From Liolophura sinensis (taxonomy: Eukaryota > Mollusca > Polyplacophora > Chitonida > Chitonidae), in NCBI RefSeq assembly GCF_032854445.1, contig NC_088300.1:51496984-51560983 (forward strand): a DNA stretch of 64,000 nt. Direction: 5' to 3'. How positions within the stretch are numbered: position 1 is the first letter of the stretch; each line of letters starts with the position of its first letter. Shown here piece after piece: positions 30,641 to 44,100 of the stretch. Made by a program: the position numbers and the translations under genes. A model generated the notes under the pieces. The model searched no databases. It had not been told where the DNA came from and saw only the letters and a program-made list of their open reading frames with translations.

Positions 30641-32947
30641 TAAGTGAGTGGATAATCAGATTGAAATTCTGTGTCACTTGGAAGAAGCTAAAATTTAGGT
30701 GTGGTAAACTTTATTCTTGCTCATACACCTGCCAAAATGATCCAAAACCCATTAGTTGAAGAATGAAGAATTATGATCAAAACTTGTGTAAATTCTAGAT
30801 GCATTTCTTAATTGAAAGATGGGAATTTGTCAAAGCTGCAAATGGTAATTAATGAGAGGAACGCTTTTCTAGAGTATTGTAAAAAATGTTGCCTGTGAAA
30901 CGTGCATGTGTGGGAATTTCATTAGCCAGTCTGTTCAGTGGGTATGGTACGTACATGACATGATTTGCACTGACCTGCTGATCAGTTCTCAGATCATTTT
31001 AATGAGATGAATATATCTCCTGATAAATAAATCTTACCATAATGCTTTTTTTTTTGCTATATGTGCATCCACCTCTGTCAAAATCTGAAAACCAGATATT
31101 TACAACTTTTAGGAAACATGTGATAGTGGAAGTGAAGGTGGCCATCACAAGGTAATATATAGAGCCTACAAAATTTGTCGTTTACATGTATGATCTGTGA
31201 TCAATATTTTGGAGTGAAAAGTGCAGTGGCTTAAAATATGAGTGTAAACTTTCCCAGTCAAGGCTGGCTACATGTGTGTTTTGAAGTTAATGTATGTGTG
31301 TTTTATATATGTGGTACTGGGGGTCTGAGAGCTGATGGCACCTTACAAGCAAGATTCCTGAAGTACTGCCTGATTGCTTATGTCCATGTTTTCCTTCATA
31401 TGCGCCATTCAAAATATTTAATGAAATTGAATTGTTCATATTTAATGCTGATGATTAAACAGCCTTAATTACCTGTTGTGGGATGACTTAGATCTTTAAA
31501 TTTCATTTAATGACATGGTGTGTCATGTTAACATTTATGAGGACATGATGAGCGTCTCCATCATGTTCATGATGTTAATATTCTCTAATCAAAAGTTATA
31601 TCATGCTAATGAAGAGCATCCAGTATAGGCAAAAATGCATTGAACTAGCGACTGTCATGTGTATATTTTTTCCATGCTTCCTCAAGAGCAAATCATAGTA
31701 ATTTGGGTCTGTTTGTCTGTCACATTTTGGTGTCCATGCAAATACTCCAATTATTGCTTGATTTTCATACAATTGTGTGTGTCGGCTCACTTTGTAGAAC
31801 CTTTTCTCATATTTTAAAAGTAGCCTAATTCAGTTGCTCCTATGTTTTGTATGTTTAATGAATTTTGTGACCCATTGTTTTTTGGCCTTTTCCATGCAAT
31901 AACTGCTCCAAATATCTACATGTTCAGTAACATTTTGTGTGCATTTTGATTTTGCCAGCTCTCAGATGGCTCTTAAGTGAAACTCAGTTTGATCTGTTTT
32001 ACATGTAAGTTTTGCATATTTAGCATGAAAATATAAATTTGCCAAAATTGCAAGATTTATTATTAATCTCCAGCTGTTGTTTGACAGTGCAGATGTATGT
32101 ACATGTACGTGCACACGTGTGTGCTGTAGTTCTTCAGCGTTTTCACATATTTGCTAAAGCATATTCTGAAGGCATTCTTCTTTGTGGACAATTAAAATCA
32201 TACTTTTTCTAAAGCCCTGAAACTGGCCAATCCAACCAATGTAGTTTTGTCTCCAAACTCAAATTACAAAGGTGGATAAATTGCACTCGAAATTGCTCTT
32301 TGAAGAATTAGTGTGTCGCAAAATTCAAATTCAAAAGTGATTCACAGCAGTCGCAAGACCGCTTGGGTAATCTTACATGAAGTTTTAATAGTAAAGATTA
32401 CTTGAAATGTCGTATTGCATTAATTTTGATCGCTTAATAATACATGTATCTTGAAATAAAAACATTTTCATGACTTTAAGTGTTATACAGAAAAGAAGGT
32501 AATGTATGTGGTTGATGAAGCATGTATGGTGTCTGTATAAATTGTTGCCTGACGTGGCTGTTAGCCTGATTGTTTATCTGTAGCTTCTGCATGTATATTG
32601 CACAGTTCATGAATACTGTTACCATGCACATGTGCTTCACCAGAAGTAAAAAAGCTGTAAGAAAGTTTTAGGGCTACACTATAGTTATATAAGTGCCACT
32701 GAGAATCTCTTGGAATTGTGCCATTTGTGAGCGACAAAGGTGGTGAATCAAAACCAGTTGTTCATAATTGTGTGTGATTACCATGACAACAGTATGGTGA
32801 TAAGCCAGAACACTTAGTAAATCATGACACACTGTTATTAACCAGGACATCTTCTGATAATAAGCATGAAACCTTACTTTTGTGTTAATTCAAGACTCCT
32901 TTTCACATTAAGCAGCCACAACGCATTATGATGATATAACATACGTC
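30641..32947. other. No gene seen
   Basis: AT-rich sequence with one member of a short repeat pair (32248-32303) and a possible 39-base phase-0 microexon at 31113-31151, which I do not support as a gene feature. Confidence 0.55.
32248..32303. repeat. Interspersed repeat E, copy 1
   Basis: About 54 bases matching 51416-51470 at most positions: ctccaaactcaaattacaaa and attgcactcgaaattgctct here, against ttcaaagtcaaattaaaaag and attgcactgaaagttgcttt there. Family extent unknown. Confidence 0.5.
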
Positions 32948-33217
32948 TAGTGGGAAGCGGAGCCTCTGTTGCTGAGGTGGTTAGTGTACCAGTGTGGTGC
33001 AATGACCGAGGAGTGTGGTCGTTATGAGTTCAAGCCTAGTGCGTGCTGGTGTCCTCTCCGGCCGTACACGGGCAGGTCTCTTAGCAGCCTGTGGATGGTC
33101 GTGGGTTGGATCAGCCCAGTTTCCTCCCACCATAATATTGGCCGGGGTAGTATAAATGAAATATTTGTGAGTGTGGCGTAAAACACTAGTCAGCTAAATA
33201 AATAAATCCAGTGAGAA
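32948..33217 (+). repeat. SINE-A copy, plus orientation
   Basis: Head gcctctgttgctgaggtggt, B-box-like gagttcaagcctagt, central ctctccggccgtacacggg, 'tttcctcccaccataat' and a tail ending in aaataaataaat. Flanks ctagtgggaa and ccagtgagaa look like an old target-site duplication. Confidence 0.83.
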
Positions 33218-33353
33218 ATCTGAACACCTTATACACCTTATATTTTGTTGCAGTACTCCAGAGCACTTGTTTCATAATACCTCTGAACACATTATGATAA
33301 TAGGCCTGAACAAATGAGGATACTGAGCAAGATCTATGAATTTGCATCTATGC

Positions 33354-33505
33354 TGGTTGGAATGGACCACCCATCTCAGGACCATTGGTTGGGTTTCAGC
33401 TCCCATTGTGCATGGGTTGGATTGGAACATCTTTCTCCTTCATGGGTTGAACTGGAAAACCTATGTAGTGCATGGGTTGAATTGGGAGACTCATCCAGTG
33501 CGTCA
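33354..33505. repeat. Degenerate 30-bp minisatellite, outlying copies
   Basis: About five decayed units related to the array at 34.1 kb, for example gcatgggttggattggaaca, separated from it by about 0.6 kb of unrelated sequence. Confidence 0.65.
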
Positions 33506-34090
33506 CGTTGGAGGCGTGTGATCGCTCAAGCGCTGTCGGCCATGTTCGCCAAAAATGTCTGTCTGTAAGCAGCATTTCATTGAAATAACATCGCTGTCAA
33601 ATGATTCCGCCACGCAAATTGTCTTATAGAGGATGCTTGAGTCTACATTTATAAACAGTCTTTAGATTCAACGCAGCTAAGAAAATTGTGTAGTTATCGT
33701 CCTCAGTTTCTCAGTTCTCATTGCTCATACCGGATGACAATACTGCTGGATCAAAATAATGGAAAGCGCCATGTATGTTAAAGTATCCTACTTTTCATTG
33801 GTCCAGATGTCCGATTAACCGGAGATAGGATCTTCAGGCTTGTAGCAAAAGTGGCGTGTTTCATAAAATGCCTGACTCATCAAAGCAAACGCTGGTAGTG
33901 CAAAACATTTCCATTTCACTGATGATGGTGAAGTCAAAATTGTTTGGTGCTCCTCGTGACCTAAGTATGCTAACATCACTGCTAAAGGCTCACAATTCAG
34001 AGGGCAATTCAGTCGTGACATTTGTCGTTCGTTCATTCATCTATGGTTCTTGGATAAATCATAATTTATTTCAAGACATTATTCCCTACT

Positions 34091-34640
34091 GATGCATTGT
34101 TTGGATTGAAATGCTCATCTGGTGCATGGGTTGGACTGGGACACCTATCTGGTGCATTGTTTGGATTGAAATGCCCATCTGGTGCATTGTTTGGATTGAA
34201 ATGCCCATCTGGTGCATGGGTTGGATTGGAACACCTATCTGGTGCATGGTTTGGATTGGAACACCTATCTGGTGCATGGGTTGGATTGGAACACCCATCT
34301 GGTGCATGGGTTAGATGGGAAAAATTATCTGGTGCATGGGATGGATTGGAACACTTATCTGGTGCATGGGTTAGATGGGGAAAATTATCTGGTGCATGGG
34401 TTTGATTGGAACACCTATCTGGTGCATGGGTTGGATTGGAACACCCATCTGGTGCATGGGTTAGATGGGAAAAATTATCTGATGCATGGGTTGGATTGGA
34501 ACACTTATCTGGTGCATGGGCTGGATTGGAACACTTATCTGGTGCATTGTTTGGATTGGAACACTTATCTGGTGTATTGCTTGGATTAGAACACTTGTAT
34601 GGTGCTTTGTTTGGATTGGAACACGCATACAGTACCTGTT
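34091..34640. repeat. 30-bp minisatellite, about 18 units
   Basis: Unit: ggtgcatgggttggattgga + acacctatct. Variants alternate (gcattgttt, gttagatgggaaaaatt). Because 30 is a multiple of three the array stays open in several frames on both strands, which explains the long repetitive open frames here. No start context or splice evidence makes them genes. Confidence 0.93.
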
Positions 34641-34926
34641 GGATTAGAACACCCATCTGTGAGATAACAACACCCATCTGTGAGATTACAATACCCATCT
34701 GTGAGATAACAACACCCCTCTGTGAGATTACAACACCCATCTGTGAGATAACAACACCCATCTGTGAGATTACAACACCCATCTGTGAGATAACACCCAT
34801 CTGTGAGATAACACCCATCTGTGAGATTACGACACCCGTCTGTGAGATTACAACACCCATCTGTGAGATAACAACACCCATCTGTGAGATTTCAACACCC
34901 ATCTGTGAGATTACAACACCCATCTA
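34641..34926. repeat. 21-bp minisatellite continuing the 30-bp array
   Basis: About 13 units of gagataacaacacccatctg(t), alternating gagata and gagatta, with two 18-base units lacking one aac. It shares the aacacccatct core with the neighbouring 30-bp units. Confidence 0.92.
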
Positions 34927-34965
34927 GGGACTGAGTTGAAATGGGATACACATCTACTGCGTACA

Positions 34966-35150
34966 TTTATTTATTTGTTTAATTATTTATTTATTTGATT
35001 GGTGTTTTACACTGTACTCTAAAATATTCCACTTATATGATGGCAGGCAGCATTTTGGTGGGAGGAAACCGGGCAGTGCCCCGAGTAAACCCTTGTCCAT
35101 CCACAGGTTGCTGGCAGACCTTCCAACTTACGGCCGGAGACTTGATAAGG
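34966..35150 (-). repeat. SINE-A copy, 5'-truncated
   Basis: Duplicated tttattta-rich tail followed by tttgattggtgttttacact, ggtgggaggaaaccgggcag and the ccttccaacttacggccgga block. It stops before the tRNA-like head and directly follows the minisatellite. Confidence 0.82.
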
Positions 35151-37521
35151 TTTGATAAACTGAGGCTCTCATTCACACACCCACTTACTTAAATTTGAAA
35201 CTTACCAAAAATTTAAGGTTAACAATAAAAAAAAAGTAGTAGTTTCGGTACAGAGTAGTAGTTACAATAAATATACAAAAGACGAGTTGGGCGTGAATAC
35301 AAAGTATACATATTAACAGTAAGAAAGAAAACGACAAAAGCAGACAAAATTCACATTGAACAATGGTTACATTGTTTTTTTTTTTTGCTTAAAATATTTC
35401 AACATTTATTGTCTCATCATGAGGAGCCATTGAAAGTTTTTTGTTGTGCAATGTAGTAACTGTTGATGTAATGACCTTGTACATATTTTTTGATACTATT
35501 TATCCATTGTTCTGTCGTTGTGCAGCATTCATGCAATGTGTCATAAATTGTTATATATTGCACATTGTATACAAACACATACAATTGAACATATGGAAAA
35601 AAAAAGAATGGCTGTAATAATGCAGGTGTGGAAAGAATAAAGTACTTCAAAACATTTTTCTCCACTTATTATATTTTCCCAGCTGCTTGATTGGGAACTG
35701 CAGTTAATAACTTCATGTCAGGTTTGTAGAAAGTATTTATTTGAAACCATGGTATTTTTTTACCTGTAACTTTGTTGATTACTATTAATTAATTTACTCC
35801 CAATATTACTATACATACAGAAAGTGCAGTTATTATATCCATATTAGAAGTTTTCCGGATATGGCTTCTGACTGAATAGTCACAGTGGTACCATACTAGT
35901 ACCATGCCTGATGTGGTTTGCTGTCTGCTCCTATAGACCTGGGTAATTTACAGGTGCACATTGAGAGGTAATGGAAATTCCATGGACCATTTATCCCCCA
36001 TGTAAACACAGCAACTCCAACAGGATTGAGGACAATCTATATATAGAGGGAGGGGGAATTGTGGGGGTGCAGCCAGTCTGGGAGATGGCTTATCTTCTAC
36101 TGGCAGCCCAATGGGGACCAGGGGGATATTTATAGAGCCTGTAGTCTTTATGCTGGGAGACTTGGAGATTTGGGATGGTACAGCTCACAGAGGGAGAGAT
36201 GGGGCATTATAGGCTTAACATCAGAGAGGCAGACTTACTACACAGACTCATCATGCCAGATAGCTGTGTGAGAGGCATGTGTTTTGTGAGGTGCACATAG
36301 ATCTGTCCAGCCTCCCTGCTGCATCAGCTCCCCAACCGTATGTACACTTGTATATATACATTCAGCTTGATGCCATGGGAAAGAAGCATTGCACCAGACC
36401 TGTGAAGAAATTCCCTCTGTGTGACTAGGAATTTTCGTAATCAACTCTGTTCGTAGGATTCCTACAGCAGACTGTGCCATTATCTATAGGAGTTGTATGA
36501 GTGAATTGGCCGTGGGTATGACTTTCGATAGCACCTGACAGTCAGCCAGTCTACAGGCTAGGATTTAAACAGCCACAAAGGGTTTGGAATATTTATATGC
36601 CAACAGTATGGTGGTGAAATGCTGCTACACATCTGTGGTGATCATGGCTTAAGCTGACCAGTCATGGGGTGATGGATAACTGGTCAACCAAATCCTCTAC
36701 ATATATGAAACCATAGGTGACCTCACTAACTTTAGGCACGATGAATTTTGACTGCTGTGAAGTGGAAATTTGCCAGGACCATCATTTGTCCTTAATGGTT
36801 AGGATTGGTAAAAGGAATAATTTTTGTAGCAATTTGTAATGCAAGGGCCTGCACTGCCTGGTTTGAACTTCCATCAGGTTGTCAGCTGGACTGTATAAAG
36901 TGTGTGTGACTGTGTTACTTCAGCTTGATTGGGTCAAATTCCATTGGACATGGCCTTTGTGATATAATATGGATTTCGTCTGGCTCAGAGAACATTAGTT
37001 TTGGATGTATATGTTGACCGCCATGTCGCTATCTGCATGACTGTACATAGTTAGTAGGGGCTACGGACCAGAAGGTTTCCCCCCATCGGAGTTGGTGATA
37101 ATGAAAGTGCTGATACAGTACAATTTATTTACATGTTTTCACCGGTCAAATGTGTTGTCAAACAAAACAAGTGTCTTCGGTGATGCTGTGGTGTAGGTGT
37201 GAAGCATGTTGTCTGCAGACAGATCCCTCTGCATGTGCTGGGTGTTGAATCACTCCCCATGGAAGAAAACAGGGTAAGTGTGCACACTTCTAGTACAGTT
37301 GTATCACCCACTAGCAGAGACAGGTGGTAATTGTCAGGGAAAACAGAGAGAAAAAAAAAAGGATCTTCTCACAACTTGCCATTGGAACAAATACAAGATT
37401 ATCCATTTACAGACATATGCTGTTTAAAATAGAATTCTCAAAAGCTTTGCTGAGCCAGTTCTTTGACAGAGGAGTTATTATGTTGACAGTGTAGATGTAC
37501 CTGTATGAGTGATCAGGTGTG

Positions 37522-37523
<2 letters not shown>
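35151..37523. other. No gene established; isolated TATA-like element
   Basis: Mostly unique sequence. A TATATATAG at 36038-36046 is followed by a G-rich stretch and could be a core promoter, but no exon can be tied to it. A 15-base ATG-to-donor segment (37259-37273) is noted under findings only. Confidence 0.4.

Positions 37524-37556
<33 letters not shown>
37524..37556. repeat. TA dinucleotide microsatellite
   Basis: About 16 uninterrupted TA units. A separate poly-A run lies at 37926-37949. Confidence 0.95.
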
Positions 37557-37559
<3 letters not shown>

Positions 37560-37560
<1 letters not shown>

Positions 37561-40500
37561 TTGCCGTATTAAATTAATGTACCGTTGCCATCTTTTTTTG
37601 ATGTACAAAGTTAAGGAAGTGAAGAAAAACAAAAATTAAGTACCAGATAATCATCGGTAGAAAAACTACAGGAAACAATATCTGAAGCTATCTTTTTTTT
37701 ATCTTTTTTTTTTGTGTAGAATTTTTTTTTTAAATGCAGTCAAATTGCGGAATTATAAGTAAGGCAGGCTTTATGGACCACCATACCTAATACAGAAGCA
37801 AACTTGTGAAATACTTTCTGTCAAAGGAGAGAATGGAAGCAGAAGTGTTTGGAGTCACATTACTGATCTAACATATCAGTGTTGTTCGTAAATTCCGTGT
37901 CAAAATGCAGATCTTTTTATTCAGTAAAAAAAAAAAAAAAAAAAAAAAATTGGTACAGGTAGTTGTAGATGTAATTTACTGTAGTTATTTCACTACTGTT
38001 GACTTCTCTTTTAGTTTTGTTTATTGGCCCCTTCACATGATATTGGACATATGTGTAAAATGTATGTGGTATTCACAAGTATATCGTTTCCTTCACCTGC
38101 AAACCAGGATGTAATCATTTATTTATTTGTTTGATTGTGAATCTTTAGATGTAGTGACTAATAGTGCAACAGGTGGAGTCAGATATATCTCAGACTTTTG
38201 GGATGAAACTTTAGAATATTTCAGAACTGTTTATTCTCATGCATGGTTTTTGTATGTTATTAAACATCAGATATTTCACTGTACACAGTGTGTACATGAT
38301 ACAGTGAGATTTATGGTAGGAGTAACCCACCGTACAGAAATTTAGCAGGGAGAGGGCACGGTCTGGATGCAGACAGGGCACATTAAATATTATCCCCCTG
38401 TATTATCTGTAATGATCAGACTCCTGATGTAAAATCACAGAAGCTTAAGATTCACATTTAACAAGTGCCCCAGTGATCCAGTACTACTAATTGTCAACAG
38501 AGGCAGTCAAGACTGTTTGACCTGTCAACATTGAAGTTAATTGATATTAGCTACAGCAGCAGCTATAGACAGATTTTAGCCTGAAAGTACAGAAAACGAT
38601 ATGCTGTAATAGTGAGAGATATCGGGTGTCAATCTTTAAGCTCAGCCCATGGACTTGGACATGTCTTCATGGTTTAACCTGGTGTTTGCTTGTTGACTGT
38701 CCTGTATTGAACAAGTCTGTGTATTGTAGAGATGGGTTAGATTGTGGAAGCTGAGGAGATGAGCTGTTATGTACATCTACATTTAGACTTAATGTCTGAC
38801 ATGTCTTAGCTGGGCTGGCCAACTAACCCTGACAGACACTCTCACACTGTTTGTCAACAAACGTGTAGGTAAATAAGCATGCCTGCAAGCTGTCCAGCAA
38901 GTGGGTATCATTGGTTACACTTCGGATAGCTGTACTTGTTTAAATTAAGATTGCATGGTCGTTAGATTTTAAAGGTTAAATCTGACTTTAAGATGTTATG
39001 TAACACATGGTACACGATATGAATGTTTACAACAAGTAATGCACATGACAGAACATTTTTATTAGAATCCTCTCTGTTTGGCTGCTGTTTGAGAATGGCA
39101 AGACGATAGATTTTTTTTTCTAGCACAATACATGTAATTTAGAAACTGTCGGTGCTTGTTTAAAAATTGAGTGACCATGCAAATGCTTTAACCAAGAAAC
39201 ATTCATCCACTATCAGTCAGTCAATTGATAACCTTGTTTTCCATGAATGATTAATAGCGTCTGGTACCCATTAAAAAAATTCATTTATTATGCTTTTTTT
39301 TTCTTTCTTTTGTTTTTAAAGTACTTTGTTTAAATAATATGGAAGCTTAAACAGCACAGCATTTAATGTGCACCATTACATATGCACTTGCAGCATTCAT
39401 TTTTCAGATTTCAAGTAAATTCTTTGTGAACTGTAGTGTGTGAATAACGCATGATGCACATGTCAGGGACTATAGAGGATCAGTTATTGAGGTAGTCCCC
39501 ATAGATTGAGGACCTGCGTAGATATGGACATGATTTATCAAATGTTATGTTTGTGAAAAATAGCTGTGAAGTTTAAGCTTGAAGATAAACCAGAGAGCTG
39601 TCCATCTATGACAACGCATTTTCAGATAATATTGAAGTGAGATGTTTGTTAAACAGATAAATATTTGCGTTTCTCTGTCAGATAATAGCGAGCCAATCAA
39701 CACTTTCCTGAGCTGATTTCTAGGGGCTTTGTTATCACCGTTAATGACTGAAGGGTATTAGCTTAGGGAATTTAAATCTTCAGAAATATTTGATCAGAGG
39801 GGAAGAAAATGTGCAGAAGTTTTGATGAGCTGGATTATACCCTTATAGCTCTGTGCTCATTGGGTTTGGTTCAGAGGTCTGACCACTGCTGGACACTAGT
39901 CCAAGTTGTCAGTGTAAAATAGTCCCTAGGGGTCAGTAGGGTCATTTAGGCTAACACCAAGCACATGGTCCTGAAAGCAGGGTGCAAGGCCTGGCTGGGA
40001 AAACCAGTGGATTAGACTCATGTGCTTTGGAGGTTTTGTACATCTCCCATGGTGGAGTGTACAGGCCATACAAGGGGCTGTACTGGCCAGTCATCCTGTA
40101 CCTGGCAGTCTTAAAACAATAGATTTATTGAATGGGAGAAATACATGTATTGTGTTGGTGTGTCTGATATATTGATTGTGATGAATGCATCATGGATTTT
40201 AGCATGGTGAGTGATCTGTGACATTATACATGTGTACATATATTCCAGTATATTACTAACGGTATCCTTTACTTCAATATAATCTTTGTACAGGTATCTT
40301 GTATGTTGATATATAATGTACATGTAGAGTCAAAGGGGGCTAAATTTGATGTTAATTTATGTATATCCTTTCTGTTTATTTTTTTTTTTGTTGGTTTTTT
40401 TTGTTTTTTTTTTTGTTCATTTTGTGTTTTATTTGCTCATGCACTTCAAAATCACTCTGAATGATGATATTCTCTTTAATTTCATTTTGTGTCAACATCC

Positions 40501-40952
40501 TATAGTGAAGCTGTAGCAGCCATTTATTTACATACTGGCTATAATAAATCGTAGATTCTTTTGGATTGTTCTCAGTGTTCAGTAGAATCACGATATACCT
40601 GTCCTATATATCATAATAATCCAGAGACAGAAATATTGATAGCTGTACTGGCCTGATATTCTGAGTGGTCACACACTCAAAAGTTAAAACCCTTCAAGTT
40701 CATCAGCGTGTCACAGTCTGTCCAGTGGTTTGATACCATGAATATCTTGACTTCCAGGAATATCAGAGTTTGACTAGGTTCGATTTTGATGGACATGGTA
40801 GATTGCTTGGTGTGTACACAACATAGTCAAGATTACTTGGAACGTACAAAACCTGTATGATTGTGGTCAGATATTTTCAGTTTGCCTGATTTTTGGTTGT
40901 TGGAAGATACGGTCATAAAATGTAAATCGAGTTACATTCTGTATGTTTTCAG
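37560..40952. other. No gene seen; region immediately upstream of the first certain JAKMIP exon
   Basis: AT-rich sequence with T-rich runs (about 40378-40415) and a possible tiny SINE-A tail remnant near 38117-38140. Probably the intron upstream of the exon at 40953. Confidence 0.6.
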
Positions 40953-41189
40953 ATTGAGGAGTTGAAGTCTAAAGACAGGATAATTTCCCAGCTTGAGCGC
41001 CAGCTGGGTCACTCAGCTTCAGCAGTACCAGTCCCTCCTGACAAGTGGTCAGCACAATCACCTGCCCTGAAAACTTCTCCATCAGGGGAGACAACCTGTG
41101 ACAAGGATTTATCATCTCAGGCCTGTGGTAAAAATGGGGGCAAAGATTCCAGTCAACCTGAAGATGGATTGGCTTCTAATGCGTTTCAC
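40953..41189 (+). CDS. JAKMIP: JAKMIP exon a (first certain exon)
   Basis: 79 codons after the acceptor gtatgttttcag. Opens IEELKSKDRIISQLERQLG, aligning with the end of the first JAKMIP coiled coil, then a Ser/Pro/Gly/Asp-rich linker with no vertebrate match that I recall, ending SNAFH before GTATGT. Starts in phase 0, so an upstream coding exon is required. Confidence 0.9.
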
Positions 41190-44100
41190 GTATGTACCTT
41201 AGGATATCTGTTTTAATCATGGTTTGAATGAAAGTGTGCAGCTCTTGTCGGTTTGGCTGTGGCCGTACCTCAGTTGGTTTGTCAGGTACTTATTATCCTT
41301 CTTCTTGTTTTAGAATGCTTGCGCACAGCTTATTAAACATCTGTGAAGTAAAATGTACAAATTCTTGAACTTTCTTTTCACTTCATATAATGTTCTCATC
41401 ACAACATCGCTGCAAGACTGCGGAGAATGTGGCGTGAAGCGGTGATCCTTCATTCATTTATTCAATCGTTTCTTTACTTTCAAGATGTCTACAATGTGGA
41501 AATGTATACAGTACTTATACTACATTATTTTCCATAACTTAGTTGCCATTTCATAACATTAACTGAGAAGATGTGTTTTTGTTTTAATTCACAGTTACCT
41601 CCAATTGAAGACACTAGTGATAAGAAGAGAGTGGTTCCTAGAGTTCCCTCTCTTGAGAGGTGTCTGGAGGAGGAAAAGAGAAGAACCCATGCACTAACAG
41701 AGCAAAATGCCATTCTGGTGAGTCTTTTTGGGCAAGTAAATCAAATCATTGAATATTAGCTGGAAAGCAGATGGGGAGGGTTATAATTTGAACAGTTAAC
41801 ACGTGATACTAAACTGAAAAGTCAAGTGTCCGGTCAGGCATAAGCTACATGTAGTGCAACAAGGGTGTATGTGTGATCCGATGGGGATGATTGTTGTGTA
41901 GGTACAAATCTCACAATTGCTATTAAATGTGAACAGGGCAGCAAAAGTTTCTTTGAATTTCATATTTGTATCATTTGATGTGAGATATCTGTTTGTCACA
42001 GTTTTCACCAATAATGTTTCGTCAAGATGTTGTGTTGTTCATAAGCAGTCAGAGGTGCTGCTTTCTTTTGTGTAGGGCAGTGCTGTGGTGAGTTTTGTAG
42101 TCAGATTTCAAAGTGACCTGGGACTAGTTTCACAAATTCTATCATGGTGAATGATGTGACTGCACTTTAAAAATGTTTGTCATTGAATCATCGGACACAA
42201 CAAAAGATTGGTTCATTACATTTCATGACAAGGAATAATTTTTTTAAAGAGTCAATTTCAGTGCTCAGTGCCTTGGTGGCAATTAGTGTTTAATAGTGCT
42301 AATGTCGCTGCTTAGATGGTCTTGAGTATGGTCTTTAACAAAACACCAATAAAACAGGCTCCAGGTCTCTTAGAGGGCTCGGCTCAGTCGGTTAGCGTGC
42401 TAGCACAGCGTAATGACCCAGGAACCTCTCACCAATGCGGTCGCTGTGAGTTCAAGTCCAGCTCATGCTGGCTTCCTCTCCGGCCGTAAGTGGGAAGGTC
42501 TGCCAGCAACCTGCGGATGGTCATGGGTTTCCCCCGGGCTCTGCCCAGTTTCCACCCACCATAATGCTGACCGCCGTTGTATAAGTGAAATATTCTTGAG
42601 TACGGCGTAAAACACCAATCAAAAAAAAAAAAAAAAATCTTAGAGGGCTCACATAAACTAATCACACTCTAAGGAAGTGATTTTGGTCCATGGAAATGGT
42701 TTGAAAGTTTTTTAAGCGGATGTTTTACATGTATGTTTATTTATTTTGGGCTGTTTCATTGATCACTTTTTCACTGATCATTTTTTCATTCAGTGATATT
42801 GAAATGTACTATTCATTATGATACTCTACCCTTTTAGGCTAGCCTGAGAGGAGGATGATATAAACTTTGTGAAAAACATTTTAGAGTGACATTTTCCTCT
42901 TGCCCGACATTGACTGAGTGATTTTGTTGGAGTTGTAATGTAGGACTGAGATTTGTGATTAGGATTAACATGCAGTTGAAATACTCTAGGAGTTCTAATC
43001 AGTGAGCAAGATTTACTTTGACATTTAAACATAGGTAAAAAGACTTTTTTTTTAATCAAATCGTGATAATACAATAACAGTAATAACAATGAAAACTGTA
43101 TTTTCACGTAAATGTAAAAATGCACTTTCAGAAGCACATATAAATATGCCTTAAAGTGATGCTTTTGTTGCCAACTCTTTTTTGACAAATGTTGAAAAAT
43201 TCATCAAACTTTCCAAAAAAGCTGTAGGTGGCCTCTGAGGTACTTGAATTACCCTAAATGACCATAAATTATGTCCATGACTAACTTGCCCATTTTTCCG
43301 ATTCTGAGAGTTTAGAAAGGTGTTTTTGATGTTTCCTTGGAACATGAAGGGATATTCTACTGGAAAATTGTAAGTTTCAGCACCAAAAATAATATTTTGT
43401 GACATATAGTTGCATCTAAAAATGCACTTTAGTGGACAAGATTTTAGCTCATTTAGAGTAATCAATCGAGGAAAATGTGTCACTTGAAGAATGCTAAGGT
43501 GAAATGTATTATTCAGCTTTAGACACAAAACTCCTGGGAACAAAAGTGCAGCCATGTTAATCTGCTATTAACACAGGGATATGCATTGTCTGACCCTGGC
43601 AATGCTTTAGCAGCACAAATGAACCTGGTCCCATTCAGTTGTGTCCTTATGTGTGCCTGAGGTTGCAGTGGCAATGGCGTTGTTGAATGAGCTACCCGTC
43701 ACCGGCTAACAGGGAGGAATTGTAATTAGAGAAGCTTCCAGGCACAGTTTTGTTTGAGCACATGCATTTGTTCAGTTCAGGATTTGTAAAGCTGTAATGA
43801 AAACCAACGGAACTGATCCAGATCACTCGTAACCAATTCAAACTAGATGACCTTGTGAATCAAAGCAACTGTTTCCTTGCATCTATAGCGTTGTTGCCAT
43901 GATATCACTGAAATATTACCATTGTGACATTAAAGCAAAGCTGTGACTAAAAAGTCATGTGATGACTTATATCAAACCATCATAAGTTCCTTTAATGGCC
44001 CTTGGTGACTTGATTGTCTGGAAACAATGGACATGCTACAGACAGTAATACCTTGATAAATGAGGTCTCCTGTTTGAATCATTTACATCAGGTACTTGGT

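Noticed and set aside
31113-31151. A 39-base phase-0 microexon (ETCDSGSEGGHHK) with acceptor and donor
   Set aside because: Such short open segments between AG and GT are common by chance in AT-rich introns; no homology supports it.
34066-34927. Long open frames (up to 285 codons, both strands) with heptad- and decapeptide-like repeats
   Set aside because: They are translations of the 30-bp and 21-bp minisatellites, which stay open because the unit lengths are multiples of three; no start context, splice sites or unique flanking coding sequence.
36038-36046. TATATATAG as the JAKMIP promoter
   Set aside because: The motif is good but no exon, initiator or conserved context could be tied to it; AT-rich DNA gives such matches often.
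42381-42637. tRNA-like A and B boxes
   Set aside because: Part of the tRNA-derived SINE head; no cloverleaf or anticodon arm consistent with a functional tRNA. The same applies to the other SINE copies.
43151-43555. 134-codon minus-strand open frame
   Set aside because: Overlaps interspersed repeat D and has the composition of AT-rich intron; no domain.
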